64,000 nt of DNA from Collinsella aerofaciens (GTDB taxonomy: Bacteria > Actinomycetota > Coriobacteriia > Coriobacteriales > Coriobacteriaceae). The notes below the pieces were generated by a model. The model was given only the letters and a program-made list of their open reading frames with translations, ran no database searches and was not told the DNA's origin. The DNA is taken from positions 62,001 through 126,000 of the forward strand of contig RQAP01000047.1 of assembly GCA_008671135.1 (NCBI GenBank), written 5' to 3'. The translations under genes and the position numbers were made by a program. Position 1 is the stretch's first letter. Each line of letters starts with the position of its first letter. Below are positions 40,078 through 47,243 of the stretch, one piece after another.

Positions 40078-41544
40078 TTACTCGCCCTCCGGTGTCTCGG
40101 TATCGTCCGCGGCATCCGCCGCATCAACAACCTCGACGCCCTCATCCGCAGCATCGGTCACGTCAATGGCCTCAACGGCAACGTCCTCGCCAGCATCCTC
40201 GAGCTCCTCGTACTCCGAGAAGTCCTCAGCGCCCTCAAAGTCAAAGGCGCGCTGGCAAATGCGAACCTCGTCGCCCGCACGGCAACCGGCCTTCTCGAGC
40301 GCATCGTCAACACCCATACGCCCAAACTTATGCTGCAGGTAAATGACGGCTTCCTCGTTTTCCCAGTCGGTCTGAATGACCATGCGCTCAATGGCACGAC
40401 CGACCACGCGGAAGGCACCGGGCTCTTCCTGGACAATGCGGAAACGCTTCTCGCGCTGCAGGCGGCGGCGCTCCCATTCATCGTCGCGCAGAACGACCGG
40501 CTCATCGGAGACAGCCAACTCGGCGCGCAGCTTAGCCACCTGCTCGCCCACGGCAAGCATCAGCGTGTTGAGGCCGGCGCCCGTCACGGCAGACACGGCA
40601 AAGAACATATGTCCATCGTCGAGCGCTGCGCGCTTGAGGTCGGCAATCTTATCGGCCGTGCCCGGCGCGTCGCACTTGTTGGCAACAACGATCTGCGGAC
40701 GCTCCGAAAGCTCGGCGCCATACTGCTCGAGCTCGCGGTTGATGATGCGATAATCCTCGACCGGATCGCGATCCTCAAAACCACCCGTCATGTCGACGAC
40801 ATGCATGATCAGAGCCGTACGCTCAATGTGGCGCAGGAACTGGTGACCCAGGCCCTTGCCCTCGCTCGCGCCCTCGATCAAACCGGGAACGTCGGCAACG
40901 ACGTAAGAATATTCGCCGGCACGCACCATGCCGAGATTCGGCACGAGCGTGGTAAACGGGTAGTCGGCGATCTTGGGGCGGGCGGCACTCATACGCGCGA
41001 TGAGAGATGACTTACCCACCGAGGGGAAGCCCACGAGCGCGGCATCGGCCATAAGCTTCATCTCGAGCTCAATCCAGTGCTCCTCGGCCGGCTCGCCCAG
41101 CTGGGCGAACGCGGGCGCGCGGCGCACCGACGTCACAAAGTGCGTGTTGCCGAGACCACCGGCACCGCCGGGCGCCACGACGACGCGCTCGCCATCGTGC
41201 ACCAGATCGGCAATCTCGAACATCGGGGTCTGCGTCTCGGGGTCGAGCTCCCGCACCACGGTACCCATAGGGACCTTGAGAATCAGGTCCTCGCCGCTCT
41301 TGCCGTTACGACGGGCACCCTGCCCGTGCGTGCCGCGCTCGGCGCGAAAGTGATGCTTAAAGCGGTAATCGATCAGCGAAGACAGCTGAGCATCGGCCTG
41401 GATGACGACATTGCCGCCACGACCGCCGTCGCCGCCATCGGGGCCGCCCTTGGGGACAAATGCCTCGCGCCTAAACGACATGCATCCGGCTCCGCCGTCG
41501 CCGCCGCACACGTTAATGCGGCTGATATCGGTGAACTGTGACAA
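40078..41544 (-). CDS. obgE: Obg-family GTPase
   Basis: Essential 50S-assembly and stress GTPase. The 488-residue protein has the glycine-rich Obg fold (GGDGGAGCMSFRREAFVPKG), the G domain with G1 GFPSVGKSSL, G3 DVPGLIEGA and G4 NKCD, and a C-terminal OCT domain near 370-430. The last 55 residues are strongly acidic. Start is TTG 41544 with GGAGG 8 nt upstream. A terminator separates it from rpmA, so read-through or a further promoter is needed. Confidence 0.97.
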   Translation of the reverse strand: MSQFTDISRINVCGGDGGAGCMSFRREAFVPKGGPDGGDGGRGGNVVIQADAQLSSLIDYRFKHHFRAERGTHGQGARRNGKSGEDLILKVPMGTVVRELDPETQTPMFEIADLVHDGERVVVAPGGAGGLGNTHFVTSVRRAPAFAQLGEPAEEHWIELEMKLMADAALVGFPSVGKSSLIARMSAARPKIADYPFTTLVPNLGMVRAGEYSYVVADVPGLIEGASEGKGLGHQFLRHIERTALIMHVVDMTGGFEDRDPVEDYRIINRELEQYGAELSERPQIVVANKCDAPGTADKIADLKRAALDDGHMFFAVSAVTGAGLNTLMLAVGEQVAKLRAELAVSDEPVVLRDDEWERRRLQREKRFRIVQEEPGAFRVVGRAIERMVIQTDWENEEAVIYLQHKFGRMGVDDALEKAGCRAGDEVRICQRAFDFEGAEDFSEYEELEDAGEDVAVEAIDVTDAADEGVEVVDAADAADDTETPEGE

Positions 41545-41560
41545 CAGAATCGCCTCCTAC

Positions 41561-41604
41561 AAAAAAGAGGGAGACCCTTGAATCCTAAAACTCAAGTGCC
41601 TCCC
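41561..41604 (-). terminator. Intrinsic terminator after rpmA
   Basis: GGGAGGCACTTGAG pairs imperfectly with CAAGGGTCTCCC on the minus strand and is followed by TCTTTTTTG. It would limit obgE expression relative to rplU-rpmA. Confidence 0.75.
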
Positions 41605-41629
41605 ACATATGTGCTCTATGAAGGGTGAA

Positions 41630-41887
41630 TTACGCGTTCGCGAGCGGGCGTACGCTGACCCTGTGCTTGATACCCTTGTGGAACTCAACGGTACCGTCGA
41701 CCAGCGCGAACAGCGTGTCGTCCTTACCACGGCCAACGTTCTCACCCGGGTGGATGTGCGTGCCGTGCTGACGGACGAGAATCGTGCCCGTGGTTACCGT
41801 CTGGCCGGCATAGCGCTTCGTGCCAAGGCGCTGACCGCGGGAGTCACGGCCATTACGGGAGGAACCGAGTCCTTTTTTGTGTGCCAT
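41630..41887 (-). CDS. rpmA: 50S ribosomal protein L27
   Basis: Peptidyl-transferase-centre protein of 85 residues beginning MAHKKGLGSSRNGRDS. It lacks the cleavable FxxFA-type N-terminal leader of Firmicutes L27. No prp (ysxB) gene sits between rplU and rpmA, consistent with a protein made in mature form. Conserved GTILVRQHGTHIHPGENVG is present. Confidence 0.98.
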   Translation of the reverse strand: MAHKKGLGSSRNGRDSRGQRLGTKRYAGQTVTTGTILVRQHGTHIHPGENVGRGKDDTLFALVDGTVEFHKGIKHRVSVRPLANA

Positions 41888-41920
41888 TGTGTATACCTAC
41901 TCTTTCGTTACGAGTGTAAT

Positions 41921-42295
41921 CTACTCGGCGACGGGAGCCTCGGCAACAGCCTCAGCCTCTGCCTTGACAGCCTTCTTGGCGCGGGAGGTAGCCTGAACCT
42001 TCACGATCTTCAGCTTGGTGAGCTGCTGACGGTGACCCTTCAGACGACGATAGCGCTTGCGCTTGTGGAACTTGAAGACCAGCTGCTTCTCGCCCTTGAA
42101 CTGCTCAACGATCTGAGCGGTAACCTTGGCCTTGGCCAGCTTGTCGGGATCGGTGACGATCTTCTTACCATCGTTGAGGAAGATAACCGGCAGGGTGACC
42201 TTGTCGCCCTCATTGCCCTCGATCTTCTCGACGGTGATGACATCGTCGGTGGCGACCTTGTACTGCTTGCCGCCCGTGTTAACGATTGCGTACAT
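41921..42295 (-). CDS. rplU: 50S ribosomal protein L21
   Basis: 124-residue L21 starting MYAIVNTGGKQYKVATDD, with FKFHKRKRYRRLKGHRQQ in the second half. The last 25 residues are an Ala/Glu/Val-rich tail. ATG 42295 has AAGGG upstream; an earlier in-frame start is not conserved. Transcribed from a good promoter 45 nt upstream, together with rpmA. Confidence 0.97.
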   Translation of the reverse strand: MYAIVNTGGKQYKVATDDVITVEKIEGNEGDKVTLPVIFLNDGKKIVTDPDKLAKAKVTAQIVEQFKGEKQLVFKFHKRKRYRRLKGHRQQLTKLKIVKVQATSRAKKAVKAEAEAVAEAPVAE

Positions 42296-42337
42296 GTTTA
42301 CTTGCCCTTCATGCATCAGTTAGTGCAACAGCCGAAT

Positions 42338-42366
42338 ATAGTAGCAGGCGAAAATACCCCCGTCAA
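42338..42366 (-). promoter_or_regulatory. rplU promoter
   Basis: TTGACG and TACTAT are separated by 17 nt on the minus strand. The -35 hexamer overlaps the TGA stop codon of the preceding gene. Confidence 0.75.
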
Positions 42367-43175
42367 CGAGTATGTGGAGCAAATCCACAAGTTCGCACAG
42401 GTATGGGGCTGACGAGTCGGCCCTCGTCGTCCTCGCATGCTTGATTCTGACGCTCGACATCGTAGGAGCAGATGGTCACGAGGTCTTGCATACCGGTGGA
42501 AACAATAGGTGCATCCACGCCCGGGGTCAAGCCCTGCAACAAAACATCAGCCGCAGAAAGCAAAATTTCCGGACGCATGGAGCCCTCGTTGTCGGCATGG
42601 GTGTCGAGCATGAGCACCAAATGGTCCGGGCGCTCCCCCGCCGTGAGCTCATAGCCCACGAGCGTGTGATCCAAATCCAAGCGCTTGCTCTTTTTGCCGC
42701 GCGCGTAGTCGATGCCGTGGCCCGCGCGCAGCGTGTCGATCGCACGACGCACCTCGTCGGCGCTTACGGGCGCCTCGGAATCCAAGTGCAGGTCGATGCG
42801 ATACGACAAGCGCGTGAGCTGCGCCGTCAACGCCGGCGTGCGCACGTCGATATACGCCGCCTCGATGGGCGCCAGATCGGCCGGAGACGCCGCAGCCAGG
42901 CGCCCAAACGCCTCGTCGAGCGCCACGAACTCGGTCATAAACAGGTCATACCACTCGCAGGTCGACGACGTACCCACCGGTAGCGCCGAAGAGAAGCCCA
43001 CGCGCATGTGCGGAGAGAAGCCCTGCGTGACGGCATAGGGAAGTCCCGCACGGCGCACGATGCGCTCAATGGTATGGATCACTTCGAGATGGCCCAGGTA
43101 CTTAAGGCGATCGCGCTTGCCATAGCGAACACGAAGTCTAAAGAGCGAGGGGTTGTCGGTCAGGCGCTCACTCAT
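42363..43175 (-). CDS. TIGR03936-family radical-SAM-associated protein (DUF2344)
   Basis: Partner of the upstream radical SAM protein; its molecular function is not established. The 270-residue protein starts RLRVRYGKRDRLKYLGHLEVI and has AGLPYAVTQGFSPHMRVGFSSALPVG, the diagnostic N-terminal half of the family. No radical-SAM cysteines are present. It overlaps the upstream gene by 4 nt (ATGA). In many bacteria the two are fused or adjacent and sit beside rng or rplU-rpmA, as here. Confidence 0.9.
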   Translation of the reverse strand: MSERLTDNPSLFRLRVRYGKRDRLKYLGHLEVIHTIERIVRRAGLPYAVTQGFSPHMRVGFSSALPVGTSSTCEWYDLFMTEFVALDEAFGRLAAASPADLAPIEAAYIDVRTPALTAQLTRLSYRIDLHLDSEAPVSADEVRRAIDTLRAGHGIDYARGKKSKRLDLDHTLVGYELTAGERPDHLVLMLDTHADNEGSMRPEILLSAADVLLQGLTPGVDAPIVSTGMQDLVTICSYDVERQNQACEDDEGRLVSPIPVRTCGFAPHTR

Positions 43176-45049
43176 GCGCGATCACCCATCAATACATTCT
43201 TGGCGTGGAGCGTAGGGCAGATCCCGCAGCCGGTGCATGACGTGCGGGTGCAGTCGGGAGTCGTGACGCCCTCGAGCGAGCGACGGTACTCGCGCTCGAG
43301 GAAGCCGCGCGTGCAGCCGGGGCTCACGTGCTCCCACGGCAGGCGCCAGTCCAACTCGTAGGGCAGGTGCACGAGCTCATTGAGGTCGATGCCGTTTTTG
43401 GCAGCAGCCTCCTTCCAGTTATCGAGCGAGAAATGCTCTACCCAGGCGTCAAAGCGAGAGCCCGAGCGCCAAGCGTCGATGATGACGGGCGTCATGTCAC
43501 GACCGGCGCGGGACAGCGCAGCCTCGATGAGCGAGGTCTCGGCATCGTGGTAATGAACGCGGACGGCACGGTTGCGAACGCTCGTGATGAGCAGCTTCTG
43601 GCGACGCTTGACGTCGTCGTAGTCGAGCTGCGGGCACCACTGGAACGGCGTGGCAGCCTTGGGGATAAAGACCGAAACCGAGATCGACACCGAGATCGAG
43701 CCGCGACGAGCCTTGGGCACCACGGAGCGGCCGAGCTCCAGCACGTGATCGGCCAGATTGGCGATGGCCACGATGTCCTCGTCGCGCTCGCCGGGAAGGC
43801 CCATCATAAAGTAGAGCTTCATGCGGTTCCAGCCGGCCTCGAAGGCCGCCTTGGCCGCACGGTCCAGGTCCTCCTCGGTCACGTTCTTGTTTATGATGTC
43901 GCGCATGCGCTGGCTGCCGGCCTCGGGCGCGAACGTCAGTCCGCCCTTCTTTTCGCCGGCGACCGACTCGGCCATATCCACGCCAAACGAATCCAGGCGC
44001 TGCGACGGAATAGACACGCGAATACCCGTATCCTCCAGGCGACGGTTGAGCCTGCCGAGCACGTCGCGAATGCAGGAGTGGTCGGTCGTGGAGAGCGAGG
44101 TCAGCGACACCTCGTCATAGCCGGTCTTTTCCAGACCCCGAATCACCGACGAGACGATCTGGTCGGCCGAGCGCTCGCGCACCGGGCGATACGTCATGCC
44201 GGCCTGACAAAAACGACAGCCGCGGGCGCAGCCGCGCAGGATCTCGATAGACAGGCGGTCGTGAACCAACTGCGCATAGGGCACGCACGACTGCGACAGC
44301 GGATTCGTGGCGCCGAAATCCTCGACGACGCGCTTGTAGACCACGGTCGGCGCATCCTTGCCCTCACGCGGCACGGTGTAGCCATGCGGCGAGCAGGGCT
44401 CGTCGTGACAAACCTCATAGAGCGACGGCACGTAGTTGCCGGCAATGGATGCAAGCTGCTCGACAATCTGCGCGCGCGGGACTCCTTCGTCACGCAGACG
44501 GCGATGCAACTGGCAGGTCTCGAGCAGCGATTCCTCGCCCTCGCCGATGAGGATAACATCGAAGAAGGCCGCGTACGGCTCGGGGTTGTACACCGAGGGG
44601 CCGCCGGCGATGATAATGGGGTCGTCCTCGGTGCGGTCAGCCGCTAACAGCGGAATACCAGCGAGGTCGAGTGCCTCGAGGAAGTTCGTCACCGCCATCT
44701 CGTGCGGCACATGCAGGCCGACGATATCAAACGAAGCGACCGGCGCTGCACCCTCGAGCGACAGCAGCGGAATGCCTGCCTCGCGCATGGCGTCACCCAT
44801 ATCGGGCCACGGCACATAGCCGCGCTCGCAGGAGATGCCCTCGGCCTGGTTAAGGATGTTGTAGAGGATGGCGATGCCCTGGTTGGGCAGACCGACCTCG
44901 TACACATCCGGGTAGATCAGGCAGCAACGGTAGTCGGCATCGGCCTTGGAAAGCGTGCCCCACTCGTGATCGATATAGCGACTCGGCTTCTCGACCTTGG
45001 CGAGCAACGGCTCAATTAAATGAAAACAGTCTTGGTATGCAACGCGCAA
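43172..45049 (-). CDS. TIGR03960-family B12-binding radical SAM protein
   Basis: Large radical SAM enzyme, 625 residues, substrate unknown. An N-terminal B12-binding-like domain (VGLHVPHEMAVTNF, IIIAGGPSVYNPEP) precedes the radical SAM core with cluster cysteines C274, C278, C281 in CARGCRFCQ. LTFAPEAGSQRMRDIINKN and MMGLPGERDED are typical. A C-terminal Cys-rich tail (CTRTSCTGCGICP) could hold another cluster. Coupled to the TIGR03936 gene, and located upstream of rplU-rpmA, so an RNA or ribosome substrate is a reasonable guess only. Confidence 0.92.
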   Translation of the reverse strand: MRVAYQDCFHLIEPLLAKVEKPSRYIDHEWGTLSKADADYRCCLIYPDVYEVGLPNQGIAILYNILNQAEGISCERGYVPWPDMGDAMREAGIPLLSLEGAAPVASFDIVGLHVPHEMAVTNFLEALDLAGIPLLAADRTEDDPIIIAGGPSVYNPEPYAAFFDVILIGEGEESLLETCQLHRRLRDEGVPRAQIVEQLASIAGNYVPSLYEVCHDEPCSPHGYTVPREGKDAPTVVYKRVVEDFGATNPLSQSCVPYAQLVHDRLSIEILRGCARGCRFCQAGMTYRPVRERSADQIVSSVIRGLEKTGYDEVSLTSLSTTDHSCIRDVLGRLNRRLEDTGIRVSIPSQRLDSFGVDMAESVAGEKKGGLTFAPEAGSQRMRDIINKNVTEEDLDRAAKAAFEAGWNRMKLYFMMGLPGERDEDIVAIANLADHVLELGRSVVPKARRGSISVSISVSVFIPKAATPFQWCPQLDYDDVKRRQKLLITSVRNRAVRVHYHDAETSLIEAALSRAGRDMTPVIIDAWRSGSRFDAWVEHFSLDNWKEAAAKNGIDLNELVHLPYELDWRLPWEHVSPGCTRGFLEREYRRSLEGVTTPDCTRTSCTGCGICPTLHAKNVLMGDRA

Positions 45050-45059
45050 CGGAAAACCC

Positions 45060-45989
45060 CTAAGCAGCGAGATCTGATGCGTCCTGATAGGACGCCATAG
45101 GACGGGTAGCGCCCGCGACCGCAGTCACCAGATCGCGAACGCGGGAAAACGTGGCAGTGACCACCTCGTTAGCACGGCTGTAGTCGACATCGCGCTCGTA
45201 GAGCGAAACGAGCGCACGGCCCATGCCATAGGTGCCCGCGGCAGCAGCGAGCGCCTTGACGGCAAACCCAATATGCGGCGTCTGCTTGACGAGCGCGCGG
45301 GTGACCGCGCGGATCACAAGACCGCCGGCAAGCACGCCCGCGACCTCGTAGCCGCGCTCAGGCTTAATGCCGCGTCCAAAGACGGCAGCGAGCTCAAAGA
45401 GCATGCCCACCTGCGCCAGCGCCATAACGGGATAATCGGTGCCCGGCAAAAACACCAAAGCCCCGGTCGCCATATTGGTGAGCGCACACGAGGTGATGAT
45501 ACGATTGGCCGCCGCGATGCGCATGAAGGCAAAGTTCGCCGCAAAAGCCGTTTCCTTGTCGGTGCGATCGAGAATCCAGCGGGCAAGCGTCTCGAGCAGA
45601 TACGTCTTATCGGTTGCCGCCACCACACCGAGCATGGGCGTGGACTCCTCGATAAACGGCACCTCCACAGCAGACTCGGCAAGCACGCACACGGGCACGC
45701 CGGCGATCACGAGCTCCTGCACGGCACTCTCCAAGCGGTCGGAACCACACGAGAGCACCAGCACCACATCGGTATCGGTCTTTGGAGCAATTCGCTCCTC
45801 CCCCAGACGCTCGACGCGCACAATGCCCGAGGTCGTCTGCGGCACAAAGGCGTCACGCACCGTCTCGGCCAGAAAGCGCGAGGCGGACGAATCCAGATAG
45901 ACCGAGACGCGCACCGGCGTATCGGAATCCTTCTTAACGGACGCGCCCATCTTAAAAGCGCGGGTCAGCTTATCTACGGGAATTTTCAT
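45060..45989 (-). CDS. Conserved membrane protein, possibly DUF697-like
   Basis: Not confidently recognised. The 309-residue protein has an N-terminal soluble half (about 25-130, alternating strands such as VRVSVYLDSSASRFLAETV and TDVVLVLSCGSDRLESAVQ, NTPase-like without a P-loop). The C-terminal half has two or three hydrophobic segments (MATGALVFLPGTDYPVMALA, EVAGVLAGGLVIRAVTR, AVKALAAAAGTYGMG). The arrangement resembles DUF697/YcjF proteins that follow Era-like GTPases. It is 18 nt after rodA and 10 nt before the radical SAM gene, so it belongs to the same transcript as the elongasome genes. Confidence 0.55.
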   Translation of the reverse strand: MKIPVDKLTRAFKMGASVKKDSDTPVRVSVYLDSSASRFLAETVRDAFVPQTTSGIVRVERLGEERIAPKTDTDVVLVLSCGSDRLESAVQELVIAGVPVCVLAESAVEVPFIEESTPMLGVVAATDKTYLLETLARWILDRTDKETAFAANFAFMRIAAANRIITSCALTNMATGALVFLPGTDYPVMALAQVGMLFELAAVFGRGIKPERGYEVAGVLAGGLVIRAVTRALVKQTPHIGFAVKALAAAAGTYGMGRALVSLYERDVDYSRANEVVTATFSRVRDLVTAVAGATRPMASYQDASDLAA

Positions 45990-46007
45990 AGCAAACCCCT
46001 CCAGCGG

Positions 46008-47234
46008 TTACGCGGCGCCCGAACGATGCCGCCATATGGATTGTACGATACCCACCGTCAGCAGCTGAATCATCATCGAAGACGAACCGAAGCTAATAAA
46101 CGGTAGCGGAATACCGGTAATCGGCATCATGCCAATGCACATGCCGATGTTTTCGAAAGTCTGGAACGCCCACATGCCAACGATGCCCACACACGAAAGA
46201 CGCAAAAACAGCGACTCGCACTTAAAGGCGACGCGAATCGTCGAAAAGATCAGCAGCACGTAGAGGCACAGGAGCAAAAAGGAACCGCAAAAGCCAAAGG
46301 TCTCGGACAGGAAGGCGAAGACGAAGTCGGTGTGGAACTCAGGCAGAAAGCCGCCGGCCGACTGCGTCGCATGCCCCAGGCCCTTACCAAAGAAGCCGCC
46401 CGAGCCAACGGCGATAAGCGACTGCTGCAGGTTGTAGGCATCGTCCGAATCGGCATTATCGGGGTCGATAAAGACCGTCAGACGGTTCATCTGATACTGC
46501 TTGATGAGCACATCGTGGCCGAGCAACGAATCAAAGACCGAATCAAGCGCCAGGACGAGGGCCACCAGGCCCACGAGCAGGGCCAGGGTCGACAGCACCC
46601 ATTCGCGGCGTGCACCGCTCATGCAGATGACGATGGCGCCCGAAACCAGCACGACCAGGCCCGAGCCCAGGTCACCCATGGCAACGACGGCCAAAAACGG
46701 AATGGACAGCATGCCGCAGAGCTTGACGTAGTCGCGAACGGTATCGATGCGACCGTTATACTGCGAGCCAAGCGTAGCAATAAAGAAGATGGTGATGAGC
46801 TTGGCAAGCTCAACCGGCTGGAACGTCAAGCCGATACCGGGAATCTTGATCCAGCCCGTCATGCCCAGACCGCCCGTATAGGACAGACCCGGAATCTTGG
46901 GCGAGAAGATCACGATCAGGTCGATGACGAGCAACGCCGTCGAGAAATTGGAAATACCGCGCAGGTCGGTTCGCCAGACGAGCACCGCCAGCACCGCTCC
47001 GATGCCAATTCCCAGCAAATGGCGCGAGAACGAAGCATCGGCCTTAAACTGCGAAGCCGACCAGATAATGATGGCACCGTAGGCGACGAGCGCCACAGTA
47101 GCCACGAGCACACCGATATGCACCTTTTGGCGAAACGTGCCGCGCGAGGCCGAAAGTTGCTTGTTGACACGGTCCAGGCTGCTGCGAGAGCCGGTCTTGG
47201 TTGAACGGAACAGATCCGCCGGAGAAAAATCCAT
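46008..47234 (-). CDS. rodA: Rod-shape peptidoglycan glycosyltransferase RodA
   Basis: SEDS glycosyltransferase that polymerises lipid II with PBP2. The 408-residue protein has about ten membrane helices. SEDS signatures seen are GGLGMTGWIKIPGIGLTFQPVELAK (as two blocks), GDLGSGLVVL with the catalytic-type Asp, and the C-terminal MPITGIPLPFISFGSSS. A soluble N-terminus of about 40 residues rich in Ser/Arg is longer than usual. It follows mrdA by 9 nt. Confidence 0.95.
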   Translation of the reverse strand: MDFSPADLFRSTKTGSRSSLDRVNKQLSASRGTFRQKVHIGVLVATVALVAYGAIIIWSASQFKADASFSRHLLGIGIGAVLAVLVWRTDLRGISNFSTALLVIDLIVIFSPKIPGLSYTGGLGMTGWIKIPGIGLTFQPVELAKLITIFFIATLGSQYNGRIDTVRDYVKLCGMLSIPFLAVVAMGDLGSGLVVLVSGAIVICMSGARREWVLSTLALLVGLVALVLALDSVFDSLLGHDVLIKQYQMNRLTVFIDPDNADSDDAYNLQQSLIAVGSGGFFGKGLGHATQSAGGFLPEFHTDFVFAFLSETFGFCGSFLLLCLYVLLIFSTIRVAFKCESLFLRLSCVGIVGMWAFQTFENIGMCIGMMPITGIPLPFISFGSSSMMIQLLTVGIVQSIWRHRSGAA

Positions 47235-47243
47235 CGCAACCTC

